From an uncultured Bacteroidales bacterium (GTDB lineage Bacteria > Bacteroidota > Bacteroidia > Bacteroidales > Paludibacteraceae): 46,202 nucleotides of DNA. Both the position numbers and the translations under genes were made by a program. The DNA is taken from assembly GCA_944321895.1 (NCBI GenBank), contig CALUNA010000020.1:1-46202 (forward strand), given 5' to 3'. The notes under the pieces are model-generated. The model did not search any database, was not told the DNA's origin, and saw only the letters and a list, made by a program, of their open reading frames with translations. Positions 1 to 8,450 of this stretch are shown here, one piece after another (the stretch's first letter is position 1; each line of letters begins with the position of its first letter).

Positions 1-27
1 ACATAATATAAATTATAATACAGAAAT

Positions 28-54
28 AAACTTCCCAAAAGTAGAAGTTTTTTT
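28..54 (+). terminator. Probable terminator of a gene left of the window
   Basis: A 7-bp stem (AAACTTC at 28-34, GAAGTTT at 44-50) with a 9-nt loop is followed directly by more T residues (to 54). This is the form of an intrinsic terminator for a + strand gene ending before the window. The stem is AT-rich and short, so it may be weak. Confidence 0.5.
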
Positions 55-81
55 CTATATATACAAACAAAGTTGTCAAAA

Positions 82-114
82 ATACCGTTTAACCGATTTT
101 TTATACCGTTCAGC
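82..114 (+). promoter_or_regulatory. Direct repeat, likely activator site of the glucan operon
   Basis: The 8-mer ATACCGTT occurs at 82-89 and 103-110, and similarity extends to ATACCGTTyArC. The start-to-start distance is 21 bp, two helical turns. A partly matching inverted copy of the CCGTTT core lies at 121-126. The repeats sit just upstream of the -33 element (146), where an activator such as a SusR-type regulator could contact RNA polymerase. The repeat is seen directly; the regulator is inferred and its gene is not in the window. Confidence 0.5.
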
Positions 115-145
115 TAATCCAAACGGCAATTCAGCGCAAATCAGG

Positions 146-175
146 TTGTCGTAGGACTCCTTTCAGGTAATTTTG
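146..175 (+). promoter_or_regulatory. Promoter of the glucan utilization operon
   Basis: TTG at 146-148 and TAATTTTG at 168-175 match the Bacteroidetes -33/-7 consensus (TTG, 19-21 bp, TAnnTTTG) with a 19-bp spacer. Transcription would start near 182, giving a leader of about 19 nt before the ATG at 201. Confidence 0.75.
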
Positions 176-200
176 TACTGTTTAGAAAGTCAGAAATACC

Positions 201-1523
201 ATGAATAACAAGAACTTGTCATTTTGGCAACTCTGGAATATAAGTTTCGGATTTTTTGGGGTGCAAATTGCATATTCGCTCCAAAGCGCAAACATAAGCC
301 GCATTTTTGCCACATTGGGTGCAGACCCGCACAATCTCAGTTATTTTTGGATATTGCCTCCGTTAATGGGAATTATCGTACAACCCATTATAGGTTCCAT
401 GAGTGACAAGACCTGGTGCCGGTTCGGAAGGCGCATCCCCTATCTGTTTTTAGGTGCGTTGATTGCCGTAATTGTCATGTGCCTGCTACCGAACGCAGGC
501 AGTTTCCACTTTACATTCAAGAGTGCCATGATATTCGGAGTAATATCACTGATATTCTTGGATACATCAATAAATATGGCCATGCAACCATTCAAAATGC
601 TGGTCGGTGACATGGTCAACGAAAAGCAGAAGGGCCTTGCATATTCCATCCAGAGTTTTCTATGCAATGCAGGTAGCCTGGTCGGATATCTGTTCCCATT
701 TTTCTTCACATGGATAGGTATTTCAAATACTGCGGCAGAAGGTGTCATTCCTGATTCCGTCATTTATTCATTTTATATCGGTGCAGCAATATTAATACTG
801 TGTGTCATATATACGACCTTGAAAGTAAAGGAGATGCCTCCAAAAGAATATGCGGAGTTCCATCATATCCAGGAAAATACGGGAAAGAAGGAAAAGGTGA
901 ATTTTGTTATTTTGCTTAAAAACGCCCCAAGTACTTTCTGGACAGTTGGTGTCGTACAGTTTTTTTGCTGGGCGGCTTTCATGTATATGTGGACATATAC
1001 GAACGGAGCCATTGCCGATACTTGTTGGAATACGACAAACGTACAGTCTGCCGAATATCAGGAAGCAGGGAACTGGGTCGGTGTTTTATTTGCGATGCAA
1101 GCCATTGGTTCTGTTTTATGGGCAATGGTGATTCCTCTATTCAAGTCGCATAAGGTGGCATACGTAGTCAGCCTGCTGTGTGGTGCAGCCGGTTTCATTT
1201 CAACCGCTTTCATCTCCAATCAATACATACTGTTCGGGAGTTATTTTCTGATAGGCTTTGCATGGGCCGCCATGCTGGCCTTGCCTTTCACCATACTGAC
1301 AAACTCTCTTTCCGGAAGCAAATACATGGGATCTTACTTGGGACTTTTCAACGGCACGATATGCCTGCCGCAAATCATAGCAGCATTGGCTGGCGGCACA
1401 TTGTTGAAACTGGTCGGCGGTTCACAGGCTTACATGCTGGTCATTGCCGGAATATTACTGCTTCTGGGAATAGTAGCCGTTTTCATCATAAAGGAAAATA
1501 CAAGTTATCGGAATGCAGAATAA
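201..1523 (+). CDS. GPH/SLC45-type sugar (maltose/glucose) MFS transporter
   Basis: This is a 440-residue inner membrane transporter with about 12 hydrophobic segments. Near residue 70 it carries the cytoplasmic-loop signature of the glycoside-pentoside-hexuronide/SLC45 group (DKTWCRFGRRIPY). Bacteroidetes alpha-glucan loci commonly place such a transporter beside susCD, where it imports maltose or glucose released in the periplasm. It is the first gene after the promoter at 146-175 and lies 55 bp before susC with no terminator between, so it probably shares the operon. The substrate is inferred from the neighbouring GH13 genes; the transporter class is clear from the sequence. Confidence 0.85.
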   Translation: MNNKNLSFWQLWNISFGFFGVQIAYSLQSANISRIFATLGADPHNLSYFWILPPLMGIIVQPIIGSMSDKTWCRFGRRIPYLFLGALIAVIVMCLLPNAGSFHFTFKSAMIFGVISLIFLDTSINMAMQPFKMLVGDMVNEKQKGLAYSIQSFLCNAGSLVGYLFPFFFTWIGISNTAAEGVIPDSVIYSFYIGAAILILCVIYTTLKVKEMPPKEYAEFHHIQENTGKKEKVNFVILLKNAPSTFWTVGVVQFFCWAAFMYMWTYTNGAIADTCWNTTNVQSAEYQEAGNWVGVLFAMQAIGSVLWAMVIPLFKSHKVAYVVSLLCGAAGFISTAFISNQYILFGSYFLIGFAWAAMLALPFTILTNSLSGSKYMGSYLGLFNGTICLPQIIAALAGGTLLKLVGGSQAYMLVIAGILLLLGIVAVFIIKENTSYRNAE

Positions 1524-1578
1524 CACATAACAAACTCAATTTTTTACATTAAATCATTCTTAAAAACCAAATGTACTC

Positions 1579-4500
1579 ATGAAACTGAAAATCTCTTATC
1601 GAAGCATGCGTGCAACTTTGTTGGTCCTGCTTTTGCTGGGAAACGCAAGTTTGTTCGCACAATCCATCACAGTAACAGGTACAGTGAAGGATGCAACAGG
1701 AGAAAGCCTCATTGGCGTTTCCGTATTGGAAATATCCACACAAAACGGTACTATTACCGATTATGATGGAAATTTTACCCTCCAGGTCGCACCAGACGCC
1801 AAATTGCAGGTCAGCTACATCGGCTATCAGACCCAGGAGGTATCTGTCGCAGGAAAAACACATCTGTCCATTACCTTGTCGGAAGATGTACAGGCACTGG
1901 AAGATGTCGTGATAATCGGTTATGGTGTTGTTAAAAAAGAGGACGCTACCGGTTCCGTAACAGCCATCAAGCCGGATGACATGAACAAAGGTTTGAACAC
2001 CAACATGCAGGAAATGCTGCAGGGGAAAATTGCCGGTGTGAACATAACAACCGATGGCGGAACCCCCGGCGGCGGCGCTACTATCCGAATCCGTGGAGGT
2101 TCATCACTGAACGCATCCAATGACCCGTTGATTGTCATAGATGGTCTGGCCATGGATAATGATGGAATCCAAGGCGTTTCCAACCCCCTGTCAATGGTCA
2201 ATCCCAATGATATCGAGACAATTACCGTATTGAAAGATGCTTCTGCTACAGCCATTTACGGTTCACGCGCATCAAATGGTGTAATCATCATTACAACCAA
2301 AAAAGGCACAGCCGGAAGCAAACCCAAGGTTTCGTATAGCGGTAACATATCGACCAGTATCTTGACCGACCGTCTGGAGGTACTGAGCGGTGATGACTTG
2401 CGTACATATGCCAATGCACTATACTCGCAAGACCTGCTTTCGGATGATGCCATGTCAACTCTGGGTACGGAAAATACCGACTGGCAAGACGCCATATACC
2501 GCACTGCCATAAGCACAGACCACAACATCAGCGTTGCCGGAGGAACCAAGAATATGCCATACAGGGTTTCTGTAGGTTATACATTGCAAAACGGTATCAT
2601 TAAAACATCCCAGATGCAACGTTACACTGCTACCGTGAACCTAAGCCCGACATTTTTTGACAAACATCTGTCGTTCAACGTAAACGCTAAAGGAATGTAC
2701 ATTACAAACCGGTTTGCTGATGGAGGCGTTGTCGGTGCGGCCTTGTCCATGGACCCCACAAAACCCATTTATGACAAATCCACCGATTTGTTCGGAGGCT
2801 ATTACCAGGGCACACGTCCTGCAAACTACAATGATGACGAGTGGAAATTGACCCCCAACGCCCAAACAACGGCAAACCCTTTGGCAACACTTGAACAAAA
2901 AGATGACCGTTCCAAGGCTGGTTCATTTGTAGGCAACATTGAAGCCGACTACAAAATCCACGGATTTGAAGACTTGCGCCTGCATGCCAATTTCGGTACC
3001 GATTATTCATACGGAATCCAAAACACAGTCATATCCCCCTACTCTTACAGCAACCACTATTACGGCTGGGATGGATATACAGAAAAACAGAAATACAACC
3101 TGTCGTTCAATGCTTATGCACAATATTACAAGGATTTCACGCAAAATCAACACTTTGATGTCATGCTCGGATATGAATGGCAACATTTCTACAACGATGG
3201 AATATCCAATGGACAAGGCACTTATCCAAACACGAACAACGATGAATTCCTCCGGGGTACAGCCTATAACCCGTATAGTGACGAATGGGCTACCGAGAGC
3301 TACATGGTTTCGTTCTTCGGCCGGTTGAACTACATTGCCATGAACCGTTACATGATTACGGCTACCCTGCGTGGTGATGGTTCATCGCGTTTTGCTCCGG
3401 AAAACCGCTGGGGTCTGTTCCCATCCGTTGCCCTTGGCTGGAAACTGAAAGAAGAAGCGTTCCTGCAGGATGTAAACTGGTTGTCCGATCTGAAACTCCG
3501 CCTGGGTTACGGTATAACCGGACAACAAAACCTGTTGCAAGGCGATTATCCTTATATGCCCGTATACGTAGTCAGCAAAGAACATGCATACTATACCTTG
3601 GGCGAAAAAGATGCCAACGGAGAATATATTTATTACACATCGTACCGCCCGAATGAATACAATCCTGAATTGACCTGGGAAAAAACCACTACCTACAATG
3701 CCGGTATTGATTTCGGTTTCATGAATGCCCGAATCACCGGTAGCATTGACTATTATTACCGTTTGACAACGGATCTGATCAACGTAGTCGACGTGCCCGC
3801 ACAGTCGAACTTCAAGAACCGCGTAATCAGTAATGTCGGTTCATTGACCAACCAAGGCGTGGAATTCATGTTGAACGCAGTAGCCATAGACACGAAAAAG
3901 TTGCGTTGGGATTTAGGCTTCAACGCTACCTGGAACCAAAACGAAATCACCAAACTGACCACGGGAGATGGCGATGGTTACTTCATTGCCACCGGTGGTA
4001 TTGGAAACAACAAAACCGTGCAGGCACATGCCGTAGGACACCCGGCCAATTCGTTCTATGTATATGAAACATATATTGACGAAAATGGAAAATACCAGAT
4101 CATAGACCAGACCGGCGACGGCGAAATTACAGCCGAAGACAAGATTTTCTACCACAGTCCTGCGCCCGACTGCACATTGGGTCTCACGAGCAAATGGCAG
4201 TTCTTCAATTTCGACCTCGGATTCTCGTTGCGTGCAAGCATAGGCAACTACGTATATAACAACGTTTTAAGCGACAACCTGCAATGGGTTCCCTACAACA
4301 TGGTATATCAGAACCAGAACGGCGGTTTCCACAGCCTGCAGCAAAATGCATACAACATGTATTATGGCGTAGGTGAATTCAGTACACCATTCCACCGCGA
4401 AGACTATTCAGAAGGACAATTGGTTGACCTGTTTGTTGAAAATGCCTCATTCCTGCGTTGTGACAATATCACATTGGGTTATACATTTGACAAGCCCAAC

Positions 4501-4647
4501 ATCAAAGCCCGTGTGTACATAACTGCGCAAAACCCGTTTGTCATTACCGGTTATTCCGGTCTTGACCCAGAAGTAAATGGCGGCATAGATTCAAATATCT
4601 ATCCCCGTTCACTGACCGGAATCGTTGGCTTCAGCCTGGAATTTTAA
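1579..4647 (+). CDS. susC: SusC-family TonB-dependent outer membrane glucan transporter
   Basis: The 1022-residue protein starts with a signal peptide ending near FAQS (about residue 28). A carboxypeptidase-regulatory-like beta domain follows (about 30-105), then a TonB-box segment near VVIIGYG, a plug domain with the SusC hallmark GKIAGVNI and IRIRGG, and a long beta-barrel ending in an aromatic residue (SLEF). It imports oligosaccharides across the outer membrane using TonB energy. SusD follows 27 bp downstream, as expected for the paired lid-and-barrel complex. An alpha-glucan substrate is inferred from the SusE-like protein and the GH13 enzymes of the operon. Length is typical for the family. 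Confidence 0.95.
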   Translation: MKLKISYRSMRATLLVLLLLGNASLFAQSITVTGTVKDATGESLIGVSVLEISTQNGTITDYDGNFTLQVAPDAKLQVSYIGYQTQEVSVAGKTHLSITLSEDVQALEDVVIIGYGVVKKEDATGSVTAIKPDDMNKGLNTNMQEMLQGKIAGVNITTDGGTPGGGATIRIRGGSSLNASNDPLIVIDGLAMDNDGIQGVSNPLSMVNPNDIETITVLKDASATAIYGSRASNGVIIITTKKGTAGSKPKVSYSGNISTSILTDRLEVLSGDDLRTYANALYSQDLLSDDAMSTLGTENTDWQDAIYRTAISTDHNISVAGGTKNMPYRVSVGYTLQNGIIKTSQMQRYTATVNLSPTFFDKHLSFNVNAKGMYITNRFADGGVVGAALSMDPTKPIYDKSTDLFGGYYQGTRPANYNDDEWKLTPNAQTTANPLATLEQKDDRSKAGSFVGNIEADYKIHGFEDLRLHANFGTDYSYGIQNTVISPYSYSNHYYGWDGYTEKQKYNLSFNAYAQYYKDFTQNQHFDVMLGYEWQHFYNDGISNGQGTYPNTNNDEFLRGTAYNPYSDEWATESYMVSFFGRLNYIAMNRYMITATLRGDGSSRFAPENRWGLFPSVALGWKLKEEAFLQDVNWLSDLKLRLGYGITGQQNLLQGDYPYMPVYVVSKEHAYYTLGEKDANGEYIYYTSYRPNEYNPELTWEKTTTYNAGIDFGFMNARITGSIDYYYRLTTDLINVVDVPAQSNFKNRVISNVGSLTNQGVEFMLNAVAIDTKKLRWDLGFNATWNQNEITKLTTGDGDGYFIATGGIGNNKTVQAHAVGHPANSFYVYETYIDENGKYQIIDQTGDGEITAEDKIFYHSPAPDCTLGLTSKWQFFNFDLGFSLRASIGNYVYNNVLSDNLQWVPYNMVYQNQNGGFHSLQQNAYNMYYGVGEFSTPFHREDYSEGQLVDLFVENASFLRCDNITLGYTFDKPNIKARVYITAQNPFVITGYSGLDPEVNGGIDSNIYPRSLTGIVGFSLEF

Positions 4648-4674
4648 TGTCAAACACCCTAAAGAAAACAATAT

Positions 4675-6258
4675 ATGAACAAATTCGTAAAAAAACTGAT
4701 ATTTTATACCATGGCAACCTGCATGTTGCCATCATGTATAAACGACCTGAACACAGAACCTATCGATCCGAATATCATACAGAAATTCGATCAGGACGCT
4801 GTTTATATCAAATGCTACTCTACCCTTGCCCTGACTGGCCAAAAAGGGCCAGATGGCGATTGCGACATCGTTGCCGATGATGAAGGTTATTCCGCATTCT
4901 ACCGCGTCATGTGGGTTTTGAACGAATTTCCGAGTGATGAAGGCTGGTGGATATGGAACGACGCCGGTGTTCCGGACCTGAAAAATATTTCCTGGAACTC
5001 ATCCAACGAGTTTGTAATGTTGCTGTATAACCGTCTGAATTTCGACGTAACCTTGTGCAACCATTTTCTGGACAATGCCACCGGTTCGGATGAAAAGACC
5101 AGACTGCAGCGTGCCGAAGTCCGTTTTATCCGTGCACTGAATTATTATCATTTGCTCGACTTGTTCGGAAACGTACCTTTCAGCACTACCGTATCCATGG
5201 ACCTTCCGAAACAGACAACACGCACAGAATTGTACAGCTGGTTGGAAACCGAACTGATTGACATAGAAAATGAACTGGCCGAAGAAAAGCCATCGCTTTA
5301 CCGTGTGGACAAGAATGCAGCACGCCTGTTGCTGGCACGCCTCTATCTGAACGCGGAAATATATACCGGAACCGCACAATGGGACAAGGCAGCCGAATAT
5401 GCCGCCAAGGTGATGAACTCACAATATAAACTAGCCCCTGTATACAAACAAATGTTCATGGGCGACAACGACAAAAACGGCTCGGAATGTGAATTTGTCC
5501 TGACCATAGCCCAAGATGGCATCCAAATACAAAGTTGGGGCGGTGCACGCTTTTTGGTCAACGCCTTCCGTGATGCCAACATGAACCCATCCGGCTCGTC
5601 CGACTCATGGTCATGCTTCCGTTCTTCACCCGAGCTGATATACATGTTTTTTGACGAGACAGAAGCACCAAACATCAAAGGAGATGAAAATCTGATCCCG
5701 ACCCTGGCTGGTGACGACCGCGCCATGTTCTGCCAAAGTGTAGATTCCACGGGCTTCTCATGCAACCTGCTCGGCAACCAGAGCGCCACATTCAACGACT
5801 GCTGGGCTATCTGCAAATGGACAGCTATCCATGCCTCCGGCGAGGTTGGCAGCGACCCTGCTTTTCCGGACACGGATATTCCGCTCATGCGTGTTGCTGA
5901 AGCCTACTTGACATACGCGGAAGCAGTATTCAGAGGAGGGGCTGCCGTAAACGGAACAGCAGAAGCAGCCATACAGGCCTTGCGTGACCGCGCCAACAAC
6001 AAAGAACCATTCACGTTATCGGAAGATTTCCTGCTGGATGAATGGGCACGCGAATTTTACTGCGAAGGACGACGCCGTTCCGATTTGATACGCTTCGGAC
6101 AATTTGCCGGCCCAAATGTAACACGCACATGGGAAGGACGAGGGGGAGCCAACTCCGGCGATGCCGTAAAAGAACTGGATGAAAAATACAACCTATACCC
6201 TATCCCCTACTCGGATATTACGGCAAACAGTAACCTGAAGCAAAATCCCGGATATTAA
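4675..6258 (+). CDS. susD: SusD-family surface glycan-binding lipoprotein
   Basis: The 527-residue protein has a lipoprotein signal with the acylated cysteine at residue 21 (MLPSC). Its middle has the helical, TPR-like SusD architecture, with the family motif RAEVRFIRALNYYHLLDLFG near residue 150, and the C-terminus carries the usual LYPIPYSDI and N..LKQNPGY ending. It forms the extracellular lid of the SusC barrel and binds incoming glycan. It sits 27 bp after susC. I see no truncation. The particular glycan cannot be read from SusD alone. Confidence 0.95.
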   Translation: MNKFVKKLIFYTMATCMLPSCINDLNTEPIDPNIIQKFDQDAVYIKCYSTLALTGQKGPDGDCDIVADDEGYSAFYRVMWVLNEFPSDEGWWIWNDAGVPDLKNISWNSSNEFVMLLYNRLNFDVTLCNHFLDNATGSDEKTRLQRAEVRFIRALNYYHLLDLFGNVPFSTTVSMDLPKQTTRTELYSWLETELIDIENELAEEKPSLYRVDKNAARLLLARLYLNAEIYTGTAQWDKAAEYAAKVMNSQYKLAPVYKQMFMGDNDKNGSECEFVLTIAQDGIQIQSWGGARFLVNAFRDANMNPSGSSDSWSCFRSSPELIYMFFDETEAPNIKGDENLIPTLAGDDRAMFCQSVDSTGFSCNLLGNQSATFNDCWAICKWTAIHASGEVGSDPAFPDTDIPLMRVAEAYLTYAEAVFRGGAAVNGTAEAAIQALRDRANNKEPFTLSEDFLLDEWAREFYCEGRRRSDLIRFGQFAGPNVTRTWEGRGGANSGDAVKELDEKYNLYPIPYSDITANSNLKQNPGY

Positions 6259-6310
6259 CAAAATATCAATCATATTAACTTTTATGTTTAATTTTTAAAT
6301 TCAATTCATC

Positions 6311-7198
6311 ATGAAAAAGTATTTGTTTATGGCTGCAGCTGCAGCTATGGTGTCAGTGTTCTGTGCATGTGACAATGAAAAAGGAAATGGTGGCGGCGGA
6401 ATTACTCCTCCTGTCATTGAAAAAGACTATCCCACATTGGAAGCTGTTGAAGGAAGTTTCGTAATTGCCGTCAAGTTTGAAGGCGAAGTCTGCAACGAAA
6501 TCGTTTTCCCGGGAAGCTACAATCTGGAAGAAGGCAGCACCGACTGGTCTACCGTTGTTGATGACAAAATGCTCCGGATGGAACCGGTAGGAACCATCAA
6601 CGACAAAGAATGGGATGGCTGGTACAAAGTGGTTGTTCCTATGGAAGGCGACACCTTGCAGGGAAAACCCGTACAATTGAAAAACGATGGCACATTCGAC
6701 TGGCTGTATCAGACAGGCGACTCCGCCTCCTGGACCATCAAAGCGGGTGCTGTTTCCATCAAAGCCGGCTATTCCGGCGAATCCGACCTGACATTTACCG
6801 ACAAGAGCACTCCTGTTTGCCTTATTTCTGCCAAATGGAAAGACGGTGCATCTCCGTGCAACGTACAGGAAGGAACCATTACGTTCAATGCAACCGCACC
6901 GGAAGGACTGCTTGACGAAGATGCCATATATGTTGTCGGTGACTTCAACGGCTGGAACCTAGAGGGCACTCCAATGACAAAACAGCCTGATGGAACATGG
7001 ACAGCCGAAGCTACAGGAACCGTAAGCGGCGGATATAAATATGTCTTGAATGCCAGCTGGGATTATGAAGAACTGGCTGCAATAGAAGAAGGTGCCGATT
7101 GCGCAAACGCAATCAATAACCGCACGCTGAGCAGCACTATTGTTAATGATACGATAGAAAACTTCAGAGACAGGACTGCTACCCGTTGCGAAGAATAA
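6311..7198 (+). CDS. SusE-like starch-binding outer membrane lipoprotein
   Basis: A 295-residue lipoprotein with its acylated cysteine at about residue 20 (VFCAC), followed by a flexible Gly-rich linker. The central part resembles the immunoglobulin-like N-terminal domain of SusE proteins. The C-terminal third (about 200-295) carries YVVGDFNGWN, with GDFNGW at 210-215, characteristic of SusE/SusF and CBM48-like starch-binding domains. It is shorter than the classical SusE with several CBMs and appears to have one recognisable CBM. Position right after susD supports a surface glycan-binding role. The motif is the main evidence that the locus targets alpha-glucan. Confidence 0.8.
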   Translation: MKKYLFMAAAAAMVSVFCACDNEKGNGGGGITPPVIEKDYPTLEAVEGSFVIAVKFEGEVCNEIVFPGSYNLEEGSTDWSTVVDDKMLRMEPVGTINDKEWDGWYKVVVPMEGDTLQGKPVQLKNDGTFDWLYQTGDSASWTIKAGAVSIKAGYSGESDLTFTDKSTPVCLISAKWKDGASPCNVQEGTITFNATAPEGLLDEDAIYVVGDFNGWNLEGTPMTKQPDGTWTAEATGTVSGGYKYVLNASWDYEELAAIEEGADCANAINNRTLSSTIVNDTIENFRDRTATRCEE

Positions 7199-7210
7199 CA
7201 AGTATCAAAC

Positions 7211-7268
7211 AATTCGGCAATCGCCGAATTAAAACGACAAGACAGGAAGCCCTGACCGGCTTCTTGTC
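7211..7268 (+). promoter_or_regulatory. Two tandem stem-loops between the binding-protein and enzyme genes
   Basis: The first hairpin pairs AATTCGGC (7211-7218) with GCCGAATT (7223-7230). The second pairs GACAA plus GAAGCC (7236-7240, 7246-7251) with GGCTTC plus TTGTC (7258-7268), with a 5-nt bulge; it is followed by TGCAATAAAAAAA rather than a T tract. They may protect the susCDE mRNA end or attenuate transcription so that enzymes are made at lower level. Function is inferred. Confidence 0.5.
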
Positions 7269-7323
7269 TGCAATAAAAAAATCCGCAGCGGCGGTACAAG
7301 AAACTAATCTTTCAGAAAACAGT

Positions 7324-8391
7324 ATGAAAAAAACATTTGCCCCTATCATGCTGGCCCTCATGCTGGCAGCCTGCAATAAACCGGAAACGGAACCGGCCTT
7401 GGAATTTGCATCACCAAATGAATTTGCCAAAGGCGCCGACATAAGCTGGATAACCGAACAGGAACAAGACGGCATAAAATTCTACAATACAACAGGCTAC
7501 GAAACCGATTGCTTCGTCATTATGCGTGAAATCGGCATGAATGCCATACGTTTACGCGTATGGGTCGATCCTGTTTACGGTCTATGCGACAAGGATGATG
7601 TGCTACTCAAGGCACGCCGGGCACAACAACAGGGGCTGAACCTGATGATTGATTTTCATTACAGCGACTGGTTTGCCGACCCGGGCCGTCAAGATGTTCC
7701 CGCGGCATGGAAAAACCATACCTTCGACCAACTCAAGGAAGCCGTGGCAACCCATACGAGCGATATTCTGAGCTGTCTGAAAAACATGAACATCACACCC
7801 GTTTGGATACAGATAGGTAATGAAACCCGCAACGGCATGCTCTGGCCACATGGAAAATTGTGGAATGAAAACGGCGACATTGAAAACGGCTGGAAAAATT
7901 ATACGACCCTGCACAATGCAGGATACGATGCCGCCAAAAACATCTTTCCAGAATCAATAGTCATTGTGCATATCGACAACGCATGGGAAGACAACGACTG
8001 GTGGTTCAGGAATTTCAAAAACGCAGGCGGCAAATTCGACATGATAGGACTCTCGCACTATCCGCAAACAAATCCGGATAAAGACTGGCAGGAAATGAAC
8101 CGGCTGGCCGTGGAACATATCCAGTCACTGGCAAAAAAATACGGCTGTAAAGTCATGGTATGTGAGGTCGGTACAAAACAGAACAACGAAACTTTGGCAG
8201 CACAAGTATTGCAGGAATTCATAAATGAAATCAAACTGACGGAAAATTGTGCAGGCATATTTTATTGGGAACCGCAAGTGTACGGACAATGGAAACCTGC
8301 AAGTTATAACACCCTCGGATGGAGCGCCTACGACATGGGAGCCTTCACATCGGCCGGACAGCCTGCTCCGGCATTGGATGCCTTTAAGTAA
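7324..8391 (+). CDS. GH53-family glycosidase (endo-beta-1,4-galactanase fold), lipoprotein
   Basis: Starting at 7324 gives 355 residues with a clear lipoprotein signal (LMLAAC, Cys17); the longer frame from 7186 has no signal and would cover the intercistronic hairpins. GH53 landmarks are present: ADISW (38-42), LRVWVDP (77-83), DFHYSDWFADPG (110-121), the acid/base glutamate E167 in GNE, and the candidate nucleophile E281 in CEVG. Characterised GH53 enzymes cut beta-1,4-galactan or arabinogalactan, yet all other genes here point to alpha-glucan. The enzyme may act on a co-occurring plant polysaccharide, or this branch may have another specificity. Family assignment is strong; substrate is open. 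Confidence 0.85.
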   Translation: MKKTFAPIMLALMLAACNKPETEPALEFASPNEFAKGADISWITEQEQDGIKFYNTTGYETDCFVIMREIGMNAIRLRVWVDPVYGLCDKDDVLLKARRAQQQGLNLMIDFHYSDWFADPGRQDVPAAWKNHTFDQLKEAVATHTSDILSCLKNMNITPVWIQIGNETRNGMLWPHGKLWNENGDIENGWKNYTTLHNAGYDAAKNIFPESIVIVHIDNAWEDNDWWFRNFKNAGGKFDMIGLSHYPQTNPDKDWQEMNRLAVEHIQSLAKKYGCKVMVCEVGTKQNNETLAAQVLQEFINEIKLTENCAGIFYWEPQVYGQWKPASYNTLGWSAYDMGAFTSAGQPAPALDAFK

Positions 8392-8450
8392 AAGGACATG
8401 AACTACCTGGAAAAACACTGATTCTGAACCAAAGTCAAGACGCAACAACT

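Noticed and set aside
7186-7323. Longer N-terminus for the GH53 gene (46 extra residues)
   Set aside because: It covers the two intercistronic hairpins and lacks a signal; the start at 7324 gives a proper lipoprotein signal.
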